Assembly: GCF_001904615.1 (NCBI RefSeq)
Contig: NZ_MRBY01000008.1
Span: 1-64,000 of the forward strand
DNA: 64,000 nucleotides
Direction: 5' to 3'
From: [Limnothrix rosea] IAM M-220
GTDB lineage: Bacteria > Cyanobacteriota > Cyanobacteriia > Cyanobacteriales > MRBY01
Under the pieces are notes generated by a model. That model did no database searches. It saw only the letters and a list, made by a program, of their open reading frames with translations, and was not told the DNA's origin. The number at the start of each line of letters is the position of its first letter. Position 1 is the stretch's first letter. Positions 37,293-47,203 of this stretch are shown here, in pieces. The position numbers and the translations under genes are program-made.

Positions 37293-38099
37293 CTAGTCCT
37301 CAGTTTTTGGCTTAGGACGGGGGACAGGACGAGCGCGGGCGGTTGAACCAGACGCTTTACCGTCACCTTGTCCTGGAATTTGGGGCTTCCCTTTAAACTT
37401 ATTGTTAAAGCGACGACCACCGGATTTTTTACGATTATTGCGAATTAAACCAATATCTTCGCAGGTCTGGATATTCAGCACATTATCAATGAGCTTGGCC
37501 GTTAAATCATAAAAATGATTGACTGGACGTTCCGGCAGCGCACCATGGAGCTGAACCTTAAAGAACTTGGGCTTTTCCCCTTCTTTTTTTGGCGACTGAC
37601 GGATTTTGACAATTACTTTTTTAGACTCTGCGTCGTAGAAAATCACTTGGCCACGAATAGAAAAATAGCCATCTTCCACTTCTTCGCTACTAGGGACATC
37701 CTCATCAGTTTCGGGGTCAACTTCGTCATCGAGATTTTCTGGTTCCCACACACCCAAAATTTGGAGATGGAGATGATTGTCATCTTGGCGAGTGCGAGGA
37801 TAAACAACCCAAACATGTTCTTGCTCTAGGTCGATGTGATTTTTAACGAGGCTGATCACACGTCCGAGAAGAACGGCTTCGATATCACCGTCAGTTGTTT
37901 TAATGTTGCCTTTACTGAGCTGCTCGGCTTCGTCGGGCGTATATTTGCCGCGCACAATGCCGATCGCACGATATTGACGGGGGTGGCTAGCAGGCGGAAT
38001 GGGATGGTTACGCTGTTTCGGCTCATCTGAAGCGAGTACGGGTTTGGTGGGGGAACTCGATGCAGGTAGATGGGTAGATTCAGACACGGGCTTATCCAA
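37293..38099 (-). CDS. Conserved cyanobacterial protein with basic C-terminal tail
   Basis: The 268-residue protein has a Pro/Ser-rich disordered start (1-42), a folded middle (about 43-215) beginning YRAIGIVRGKYTPDEAEQLSKG and containing WVVYPRTRQDDNHLHLQ, an acidic insert (DDEVDPETDEDVPSSEEVED), and a strongly basic, Arg/Gly/Pro-rich tail (NNRKKSGGRRFNNKFKGK). The tail looks like an RNA- or ribosome-binding extension. I recall this as a cyanobacterial conserved hypothetical and cannot assign a function. It has its own terminator and an upstream region shared with the TPR gene at 38383. Confidence 0.68.
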   Translation of the reverse strand: MDKPVSESTHLPASSSPTKPVLASDEPKQRNHPIPPASHPRQYRAIGIVRGKYTPDEAEQLSKGNIKTTDGDIEAVLLGRVISLVKNHIDLEQEHVWVVYPRTRQDDNHLHLQILGVWEPENLDDEVDPETDEDVPSSEEVEDGYFSIRGQVIFYDAESKKVIVKIRQSPKKEGEKPKFFKVQLHGALPERPVNHFYDLTAKLIDNVLNIQTCEDIGLIRNNRKKSGGRRFNNKFKGKPQIPGQGDGKASGSTARARPVPRPKPKTED

Positions 38100-38382
38100 A
38101 GTTTCTCAACAAGTAAGGGCTAACAACAAAAATGGCTGTCTAGATCGTTTTACTGTAGACAGCGGCGGGGGCGATCGCCCTAATGAGCGATAGGATAGGG
38201 GTAAACCTTTAGAACTCAGGGAATCCAAGGGTAAAGACCTTCCAGCGCCTGCCTATTGTACTCAATGCAGTGACAGAGATGATAAATCAGCAAAATTTAG
38301 ATAGAATTTTCCCAAGTTATTGGATTTTCTGCTAAGTTTTCGCTATCTACGCCCCCGTTGTCCTTTACATTATTGCCCAGCC

Positions 38383-39306
38383 ATGACAAGCAAAGTCGTC
38401 GAAAAGTATTACCGTCCCCACCCTTGGGTCTACGGCGTTTCAGGTTTATTGCTCCTGATGGCAGGGGTCTTGTTCTTCCTGCCCAGATTTGATCAGTGGG
38501 TGATGGAAAAACGTATTGCGGCGGCGACAGAAGCGCAACTTAACGAAACGGTAGAGGATCCGGCGATCGCCGTTTTAGAAAAAGAAGCCCAGAGCTATGA
38601 AGTGTGGCTTCAGAAAGAACCGAATAACGAAAAAGCATTGCGTGGTTTACTTGATACTCGTTTGCAGTTAGGTGATATTAGCGGCGCGGTTGCTCCCTTA
38701 GATCAGTTGGCACAGCTTAATCAAGGCAACGAAGACTATGCCATTTTGCTCGGTCAGGTGAAGCAAAGGGCGAAGGACTACGAAGGGGCAGCAGCAGAGT
38801 TTAAAAAGATTCTTTTATTAGATCCGACTAATGTCAAAGCTTTACAAGGCATGGTGGATTTGATGCTTGAGCAAAATCGCCCTGAAGGTGCCATCGGTTT
38901 ACTGCAACAGACCCTCAAGGATATGGGCAAGCCCCAAGAAGATCAAACCATCGAAATTGACCCCGAAAAGGTTACCTCCATTCAGCTGATGCTCGGTCAA
39001 ATCTATGTGGATCAAGAACGCACCACTGAGGCGATCGCCATTTACGAACAAGCAGCAGCCATTAATCGCACCGATTTTCGTCCCGTTTTAGCCAAGGCGA
39101 TGGTCTTAAAGGATCAGGGCAAAGACGCTCAGGCAAAACCCCTCTTCACCACAGCAATTACATTAGCCCCTGCAAAATATCGCGATCAAATTAAAGAAAT
39201 GGCAGTCTTTGATCAAACAGAACTAGAAGTCATTGAAAATATGGAAAACACCACGGCAAAGCCTACTCCAGAAGTCAATACTTCTACCTCTGCCACAACC
39301 GAATAG
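38383..39306 (+). CDS. Membrane-anchored TPR protein
   Basis: The open frame begins at a TTG at 38320, but the ATG at 38383 (MTSKVVEKYYRPHPWVYG) gives a conventional N-in anchor: one membrane segment at about residues 18-37 (GVSGLLLLMAGVLFFLP). The 307-residue protein then carries tetratricopeptide repeats (about 75-265), for example YAILLGQVKQRAKDYEGAAA, LQGMVDLMLEQNRPEGAIGL and LGQIYVDQERTTEAIAIYEQ, and a Thr/Ser-rich end. It resembles cyanobacterial TPR proteins with roles in photosynthetic complex assembly, but the sequence alone does not prove a partner. Confidence 0.82.
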   Translation: MTSKVVEKYYRPHPWVYGVSGLLLLMAGVLFFLPRFDQWVMEKRIAAATEAQLNETVEDPAIAVLEKEAQSYEVWLQKEPNNEKALRGLLDTRLQLGDISGAVAPLDQLAQLNQGNEDYAILLGQVKQRAKDYEGAAAEFKKILLLDPTNVKALQGMVDLMLEQNRPEGAIGLLQQTLKDMGKPQEDQTIEIDPEKVTSIQLMLGQIYVDQERTTEAIAIYEQAAAINRTDFRPVLAKAMVLKDQGKDAQAKPLFTTAITLAPAKYRDQIKEMAVFDQTELEVIENMENTTAKPTPEVNTSTSATTE

Positions 39307-39367
39307 AACCGACTCTCTACCGACTTTTCTCGACTGTACCCAATAGCTGGAACTGCCACCTTAGGTA

Positions 39368-39559
39368 ACGTGAGTTTTGCTTAAGCATGCTCGGAAGTAC
39401 GACGCGGTGAATGGGAGAGCGAGAGAGAGGGAGATGTTTTTATGCAAACAATCCTCGCTTTCAAAAAATGCAAATTTTCGTTGCTTCCCCCTGTCTCTCC
39501 CTCTCCGTGTCTCCTTTTCTCTAAAGAATTTTGGCTACATTCTTATCCATAACTGACGT
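39368..39559. mobile_element. MITE-like element, copy C, with 6-bp target duplication
   Basis: A 192-bp non-coding element starting ACGTGAGTT and ending AACTGACGT, a nine-base inverted pair with one mismatch. It is flanked by TAGGTA at 39362-39367 and 39560-39565. The interior shares GACGCGGTGAA, GGGAGAGCGAG and CCTCTCCGTGTCTC with copy B, and its last 55 bp match copy A almost perfectly. The rest of the interval 39307-39747 shows no gene. Confidence 0.86.
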
Positions 39560-39747
39560 TAGGTAAGATTTTGAAGCACAATCATAGCGACAAAAACCGG
39601 CTCACCATGCCCCGATCCTCTGCGAACAAATAGCTAAATCAACAGACTGCTTGTTTGCTTTTTTACGACGGGGCTAAGTTCCCATCTTGCAATGATGCTC
39701 GATATTTTTTGGTCAGCACCATTACTTAAAGATTGCTCCCAATACCT

Positions 39748-40068
39748 TTAGCAATACCGACGCACATCTTCTTGGCAAGTATCAGACAAATAACAGAGGG
39801 CTCGAAATCGCAAGCTCACGACTTCTTCATATAAAGGATTTAATTTGCATAGCGGGGGAATATGAAGCGTTAGGCCAAAACATTCAATATCGCGTGCGAA
39901 AGGGCATTGCATCGGAATGAGTTGGCATAGAAAATGAGCCACCCTAGCATTTTTTATTTCGACTCCATCTAACCACTGGCGACATTGGTCTAACACTGAT
40001 TGAGATATGGTGTTTGCAGAGAAGATTAGTTTCGTAAAACCACTTAAAACTTGAAGGGGGTAAAACAT
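39748..40068 (-). CDS. Mo-dependent nitrogenase C-terminal-like protein (Mo-nitro_C family)
   Basis: A TTG start at 40080 is possible, but the ATG at 40068 has GAGG seven bases upstream and gives 106 residues. The pattern CQWL-type helix, LCQLIPMQCPFARDIECFG, HIPPLCKLNPLYEEVVSLRFRALCYLSD is the hallmark of the family named for the C-terminus of a nitrogenase-associated protein. Several cyanobacteria, including ones without nitrogenase, carry such stand-alone genes. No nif genes are here. The five or more cysteines suggest metal or redox chemistry. Function is unknown. Confidence 0.83.
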   Translation of the reverse strand: MFYPLQVLSGFTKLIFSANTISQSVLDQCRQWLDGVEIKNARVAHFLCQLIPMQCPFARDIECFGLTLHIPPLCKLNPLYEEVVSLRFRALCYLSDTCQEDVRRYC

Positions 40069-40323
40069 TTTTAACCTCAACTTACATCTCTTTTCTTACT
40101 TGCCTCCCAGCATATCTATAATTCAAAAATATTGATAGATGGTTAAAATATAAATTTCATTTATCATTAATAGCTTTTGCTTAACTTTGTTAGTAGCGGG
40201 GTTGTTCTGGCTGGTGCGGGGTTATGGTTATCTCTGCTCTCAAAGTCGCTATCACTAATTTGTGATGTCATGTTTGCCGATGTAATGTCTGTTTTGTTGT
40301 TTATTTTTTTGTTGTTTATTTAA

Positions 40324-42357
<2,034 letters not shown>

Positions 42358-42735
42358 AAGAACTTTTCTCAGACAATTTTGATCAAAGATTTAGTGATGT
42401 CGAATAAATTTTAAAGACAATTGACAATTTATGTTCTTCCCGGGGAAAGGTGCTCCTAAAAGGTCAGGGATGCTGTAGGTTGCGTCGTTCACGGAGACTC
42501 TAATTTCGACCTCTTCTAAGGGGGGAATATTTTATTCTGGTTTGAAATTTCTAGAAATCACTTCGGCGATCGCCGGACAAAAGGCCAATGGTCATCATCA
42601 TTTTTGCGCCAAACACATTGTTCACCTTTTTGCTTGGATGGTAAGAACATTACTAGTAAGTGACAAATGATAATTTAGAATTGTTAAGCTCTTGTTAATG
42701 TGCTCTTCTCCTAAGGTTGTTCTTGCGAACTATTT
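42358..42735. other. Intergenic region between ligA and the MATE gene
   Basis: About 378 bp with one HIP1 site near 42567. G-rich stretches (42440-42530) fold weakly, but I cannot match them to a known riboswitch class. No ORF or tRNA. Confidence 0.4.
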
Positions 42736-44118
42736 ATGGCGTTTCTGATCCCAGCTCAACATCGTAGTTTTCTCCCGCGCTTCTACCGACTTGCCGTTGT
42801 CGGTATTTTATCGAATATGATGATTCCCCTCGCCAGTCTTGTGGACTCGGCATTTTTGGGTCATCTCGAAAATATCAACTACCTTGCTGGGGTCATTTTA
42901 GGCGGTATTTTATTTGACTATCTCTACCGTATTCTGAAGTTTCTACGGAATAGCACTAACAGTCTGACGGCTAATGCGGTGGGCAAAGATGACCAAGCGG
43001 CGATGTTGGTTGTCATTTTGCGGTGTGGTCTGATGGCTCTGGCGATCGCCGCCGTGATGTTGCTATTTCAATATCCCATCCACAGATTTGGGTTTGCGCT
43101 GTTGTCCGGTTCGCCAGAAATGGAGCTAGCAGGACTGGACTATTTCAATGCTCGTATTTGGGGTGCGCCAGCTGTTTTACTAAATTTTGTGGTGATTGGC
43201 TGGTTCCTTGGCCGAGAGCTGAACTGGATTGTCTTGCTGATGTCTTTTGTGGGCAATGGCAGCAATGTCCTATTCGACTATTTGATGATTGTGCAGTGGG
43301 GTTGGGAAAGCACAGGTGCCGGATTAGCGACGGCTATCAGTCAATATCTAGCCTTGTTTATCGGGCTGGTGGCGATCGCCTTCACGACGAAATGGCAATT
43401 TTTTAAGACAGCATGGTCACAGATTTTTAAGGGTAATGACCTATCCCGCACCCTTGCTCTCAAAGGTAATATGCTGATTCGCTATTTCAGCTGGATTTCC
43501 TCCTACGCGATTTTCACCAACCTCAGTGCCTCCTTTGGAACAGAGCTGCTAGCAGAAAACGGTTTGCTCTTACAGATTGCCCTGTTGAGCCAATTTACCG
43601 TACAAGGGGTGGGCATGACTTCCCAAACATTAATCGGCAATTTTCACGGGCAAAAACAAACAGATAAAATCATGTCGGTACTGAAAGTCGCTCTGCTCAC
43701 AGGACTGGCGATCGCCCTTGGATTTGCCCTAGTGACCGTATTTTTTCCCCACATTATTTTTAAAATATTGACCAACCACGCCAACGTCACCCAAATGATG
43801 CAACGTTCCGCAATTTGGCTCATTCCGTTGCTCAGCCTTAATGCGATCGCCTTTATGTTGGAGAGCTACTTCAGCGGTATTAAAGACGGTGTCACCCTCC
43901 GCAACGGTGCCTTATTGGGTTTTGTCTGCGGCTTTTTACCACTCACTTATTTTGCCAATTACTACCAAAGTGAAAACCTATTATGGGCAGCATTAACAGG
44001 CCATATGGCAACGGTTTGTATCTACCTCACCTTTCGACTGCTACGCATCCACCAATCACCAGTATTGGTACTATCACCCGGTGATCGCAAAGCAAATAAA
44101 GTCCGGATCTCTGCGTAA
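42736..44118 (+). CDS. MATE-family efflux transporter (DinF-like)
   Basis: The 460-residue protein has about 12 membrane segments in two repeated halves, the MATE arrangement. RLAVVGILSNMMIPLASLVDSAFLGHL is the conserved N-terminal signature of DinF-type members, and RNSTNSLTANAVGKDD matches the following loop. The second half begins near RYFSWISSYAIFTNLSASFG. Such proteins exchange Na+ or H+ for organic cations or drugs; the natural substrate is unknown. It stands alone after ligA. The C-terminal tail is hydrophilic and short. Confidence 0.9.
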   Translation: MAFLIPAQHRSFLPRFYRLAVVGILSNMMIPLASLVDSAFLGHLENINYLAGVILGGILFDYLYRILKFLRNSTNSLTANAVGKDDQAAMLVVILRCGLMALAIAAVMLLFQYPIHRFGFALLSGSPEMELAGLDYFNARIWGAPAVLLNFVVIGWFLGRELNWIVLLMSFVGNGSNVLFDYLMIVQWGWESTGAGLATAISQYLALFIGLVAIAFTTKWQFFKTAWSQIFKGNDLSRTLALKGNMLIRYFSWISSYAIFTNLSASFGTELLAENGLLLQIALLSQFTVQGVGMTSQTLIGNFHGQKQTDKIMSVLKVALLTGLAIALGFALVTVFFPHIIFKILTNHANVTQMMQRSAIWLIPLLSLNAIAFMLESYFSGIKDGVTLRNGALLGFVCGFLPLTYFANYYQSENLLWAALTGHMATVCIYLTFRLLRIHQSPVLVLSPGDRKANKVRISA

Positions 44119-44542
44119 ACTACGCCATTGCCATCGATCAATGGGATCACAAAAAAATATAGACATGTGGTTAAAATTTGTCTTCAGAGTTTTTTAGAAA
44201 AAGGGTGACAAGGAGACGCGGAGAAACTAGCCTGCTATTCATCCCGTTCTCACCAAAATTTATGGACGAAGAAAATTCCCCTTTCACCATATCTCGCAGG
44301 AAGCACATCCAAAAAAAGCAGCAAAAATTATCAGCCCACCATTTTTTCTCTCCATCGTCCCCACACCGTGTGATGATTACAGATTTTGCTTGACCCAAAC
44401 TTCGACCCCTTAGGCGATCGCCAAAAAAAAGCGGAAACGTCTCAACATGAAACATCCCCGCAAGAAAGCATAAATATTATTGAAATCGAAATGAGATCGT
44501 TACCCTAACCAGCCCACAGGCTTCAGTCGGCAACACTTGAGA
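44119..44542. other. Intergenic region with weak inverted C/T-rich arms
   Basis: About 424 bp between the MATE gene and a small minus-strand gene. It contains GGGTGACAAGGAGACGCGG near 44203 and CGTCCCCACACCGTGTGATG near 44358, a loose inverted pair similar in kind to the intergenic repeats at 36290 and 46990. Small plus-strand open frames across it have no ribosome binding site or plausible composition. Confidence 0.35.
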
Positions 44543-44692
44543 TTAATAATTTTTGAGGTACTCTTTGGCCTCTTTACAATCAATGCTGTCACAATCACCG
44601 CCCTTCTGAGCCTGCTGCTTGAGCACTTGTCTTGCCCAAACTCGCTGCATTGCGGAAAGAGTTCCGTTACGTTGCTTATCGCGAATTGCCAT
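44543..44692 (-). CDS. 49-residue conserved-looking small protein
   Basis: An ATG at 44692 with AAGGAG ten bases upstream opens a 49-codon frame. The protein starts MAIRDKQRNGTLSAMQRVW, is helical and basic in the first half, and ends with a short Cys-pair region, GGDCDSIDCKEAKEYLKNY. Codon use and the good Shine-Dalgarno favour a real gene. I do not recognise the family. The two cysteines in CDSIDC could bind a metal or form a disulfide. Shorter than the usual ORF cutoff, so easily missed. Confidence 0.65.
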   Translation of the reverse strand: MAIRDKQRNGTLSAMQRVWARQVLKQQAQKGGDCDSIDCKEAKEYLKNY

Positions 44693-44866
44693 TTTTGCTA
44701 CGCTCCTTACTTAATATCTGACAGCTGAACTGTATCAACCGTTACATTATTTATAGCATTTTCAAAATTTCATTGCCCAAGATATCAATAGATCTTAACA
44801 AAGATGACAATAATAATCAGGTTCCTTTATCTTTAAATAGGTGACATTGCGGAGTAAGTTCAGATC

Positions 44867-45502
44867 ATGGCTAATTTTCTCAAAGCCTATCTGGCTAAGC
44901 AATTGGGGCATCCTGCTGGCTGGTTTGGTCAGGTGCTGCTACGTATTCTCAATCGTAGTAATCGGGCAATGAACGATTTAACATTCCAGCAATTGGCTTT
45001 AGCAAAAAATCACCATATTCTAGAAATTGGGTTTGGTGGTGGTGATCTCATTAGTTGTTGTCTGGCGGCTGAGAGCACCCTCAAAGTCTCAGGGATTGAT
45101 CCGGCGATCGCCGCCGTTGATTTTGCCAAAAGACGTTTTAAAGAGACATTGCAATCGGATCGACTACAAATTGCCCAAGCATCTGGCGAAAATATCCCTT
45201 TTGCCGACGCAGCTTTTGACCGCATTATGACCGTTAACACCCTGTATTTTTGGTCAAAACCAGCACAAGTTTTAGCCTCCTGTCGGCGAGTCCTGAAACC
45301 TGCGGGCAAGCTGGTGATCACCTACAACAACAAACAATTTCTCGAAAAAACCCAAGCAACAAACTACGGTTTTCAAGCCTATGATCCCCATGAAGTGGAG
45401 GCGATGCTAGGGAAAGCTGGATTTTTAGAGATCCAAACCGTTGCCGAAGAAAGCCCCTATGATGGGCAATTTTTCTGTACCGTTGGCGTAAAAAATACAT
45501 AG
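44867..45502 (+). CDS. Class I SAM-dependent methyltransferase
   Basis: The 211-residue protein has methyltransferase motif I, HHILEIGFGGGDLISCC, an acidic motif II (SGIDPAIAAVDFAKRRF), ENIPFADAAFDRIMTVNTLYFW (motif III/IV) and LKPAGKLVITYNNK (motif post). This is the Methyltransf_11 layout that includes UbiE-like and small-molecule methyltransferases. Neither substrate nor partner is visible. It converges with scpA, four bases apart. Confidence 0.86.
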   Translation: MANFLKAYLAKQLGHPAGWFGQVLLRILNRSNRAMNDLTFQQLALAKNHHILEIGFGGGDLISCCLAAESTLKVSGIDPAIAAVDFAKRRFKETLQSDRLQIAQASGENIPFADAAFDRIMTVNTLYFWSKPAQVLASCRRVLKPAGKLVITYNNKQFLEKTQATNYGFQAYDPHEVEAMLGKAGFLEIQTVAEESPYDGQFFCTVGVKNT

Positions 45503-45506
45503 TTGG

Positions 45507-46355
45507 TTATGGCGCAATTGTTGAGGCGATCGCCCCTTTATCCGTTGGCTCAGACAGGTCAGGATACAGGGGGCGCACCAAAATCGGCGCATAGAAATCG
45601 TCCTGTAATAATTCAACTTTTGACTGGGCGGACAAAAGCAGTAATGCCCAAAAAATCCCCACCTTTTCGTGGCGGTGTTGTTGGCGGGTAATTTCTTCTG
45701 GGAAAAACTCATTGGCTTCTTTATAGGCGAGCCATTGGGTAACCACTTCATTCAGTTCAATGACAATCGGTGTATCTGGTTTATCCGGCGATCGTGTCTG
45801 GAAAAATTGCTCCAGTTGGGCGGCCAGTTCCGTTAAATTTTCATCGTGGGCAAGCTGCGTAATCTGTTTAATCGCGGCTTTATTCGACATTTTGCGAGGA
45901 CGTTTGACCCGTTGTTTAGGCACATGATCCTCAATTTCATTGGCGATCTGCTGAATTTGAATAATAAATTCTTGCAATGTAACGCGACGGCGTTTTGGTG
46001 GCGGTGCAGAGGCACGACGACGAATATGTTTTTCTAATTTGAGGGGTAATCGTCTGCCATTTGCTTCGTCCCATTCTTCGAGAAAGTCATCTTCTTGCAG
46101 CTCTTCTTCAATGGCGGTCAAACTCTCCAAGGTATCGGCTTTCAATAACACTAATTTCGATGCCCACAGAAAAGTCTGCCCCGATTGGGGTAAATCGAGA
46201 TCCGCCACCGCCACATCCTCCGCGCGCCCCGTCAATCCCAATTCACTCAAAAATTGATCGATTACATCGATCACCTGCACATCCCATGGGTCTATCTCTC
46301 CCTCTTGGGCAAGGTTAATCAGGGTGGCGATCGCCTCTTGAGCTTTATTGGCCAT
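45507..46355 (-). CDS. scpA: Segregation and condensation protein ScpA
   Basis: ScpA is the kleisin that bridges SMC heads in chromosome condensation, with ScpB as partner. The 282-residue product starts with EAIATLINLAQEGEIDPWDVQVIDVIDQFL, the typical ScpA N-terminal helix pair and DPWDV motif, then FLWASKLVLLKADTL. It ends with the winged-helix-like FWALLLLSAQSKVELLQDDFYAPI. A basic central stretch (RRRASAPPPKRRR) links the halves. The scpB gene is not in the window. It lies 39 bp downstream of the LapA-like gene. Confidence 0.93.
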   Translation of the reverse strand: MANKAQEAIATLINLAQEGEIDPWDVQVIDVIDQFLSELGLTGRAEDVAVADLDLPQSGQTFLWASKLVLLKADTLESLTAIEEELQEDDFLEEWDEANGRRLPLKLEKHIRRRASAPPPKRRRVTLQEFIIQIQQIANEIEDHVPKQRVKRPRKMSNKAAIKQITQLAHDENLTELAAQLEQFFQTRSPDKPDTPIVIELNEVVTQWLAYKEANEFFPEEITRQQHRHEKVGIFWALLLLSAQSKVELLQDDFYAPILVRPLYPDLSEPTDKGAIASTIAP

Positions 46356-46394
46356 AGACTTCCTTAAAACATACGACTACCATTACCCACCTGA

Positions 46395-46868
46395 CTAATC
46401 TGGCGCGGCACTAGAACCATTTTCGTGATTTTCAGCTTGGTTGTCCGTCGTCGACTCCGACTCCTCCTCTGGGCGATCGCCATCCATATCCTCAGCACTA
46501 GCTAAAGACAACGATTCTGTTTCTTCTTGAGTAGATTGAGGCTCTTCCTCTAACTCAAGAGCTTCACCTTCCGTCTCCGTTTGCAATTCCGCCAAAGTCT
46601 TTTCCAACTCCTCAATTTTGCGGCTTTGCTGCTTCAATTCCCGCTGGGCTTTCCAAGATTCAATTTGCCGTTGCAGCTGATCCCAGAGACTAAAAATCCA
46701 AGCCAACATTGCCCCCGTGCCAACCGCAAGCAACAGCTCAATAGACAAAGGCGCTTCAATTTGCACACCGGGAATCAGATTAATCGCAGCCGTTTGCGTA
46801 TTTTCAATACTAAAAAGAGCCAGTCCCAAGCACAGTGCGAAAAACAATAAAAAATTTAACTGCCGCAT
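46395..46868 (-). CDS. LapA/DUF1049-type membrane protein with coiled coil
   Basis: The 157-residue protein has two membrane segments (about 3-20 FLLFFALCLGLALFSIE and 40-60 SIELLLAVGTGAMLAWIF) separated by NTQTAAINLIPGVQIEAPL, the LapA-domain signature. A coiled coil follows (about 65-105, QLQRQIESWKAQRELKQQ) and then an acidic, Glu/Ser-rich disordered tail. LapA-like proteins in E. coli work with LapB in LPS assembly; in cyanobacteria the role is not established. It may be co-transcribed with scpA. Confidence 0.82.
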   Translation of the reverse strand: MRQLNFLLFFALCLGLALFSIENTQTAAINLIPGVQIEAPLSIELLLAVGTGAMLAWIFSLWDQLQRQIESWKAQRELKQQSRKIEELEKTLAELQTETEGEALELEEEPQSTQEETESLSLASAEDMDGDRPEEESESTTDNQAENHENGSSAAPD

Positions 46869-46989
46869 AATTTTGATTTAAATCTTGACCCGCTTCCGCT
46901 TAGAATAGCTCACTATTTTTCGGCTTAACCGCAATTACTCAATAATCTTTGTATGAGTTTGCAAAGGAGAAAAACCAAAGGATATAGCA

Positions 46990-47160
46990 ACCCAAAGACA
47001 CGGCGACAGGGCGATAGAGACAGGAGACATAACCGAGAGGTTCTGCCCCAAAAATCTGAAACACCACAAAATAGTGACACCATGCCTCAAAACAGGTGAA
47101 CGAGCAAAATTGATCCTCTCACTTGGTCACCCCATCACCCTGTCACCCTGTCATCTTTTC
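46990..47160. repeat. Intergenic inverted C/T-rich repeat upstream of the LapA-like gene
   Basis: AAAGACACGGCGACAGGGCG at the left and CACCCTGTCACCCTGTCATC at the right are inverse-complementary over much of their length, separated by about 110 bp. Similar arms occur at 36290-36415 and in the MITE copies, so this may be a related intergenic element, but ends and duplications are not defined. The surrounding 46869-47203 shows no ORF. Confidence 0.45.
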
Positions 47161-47203
47161 CCATCGACAACACCCAAGAGACAAACAAATTCTCTCCCTA
47201 GCC

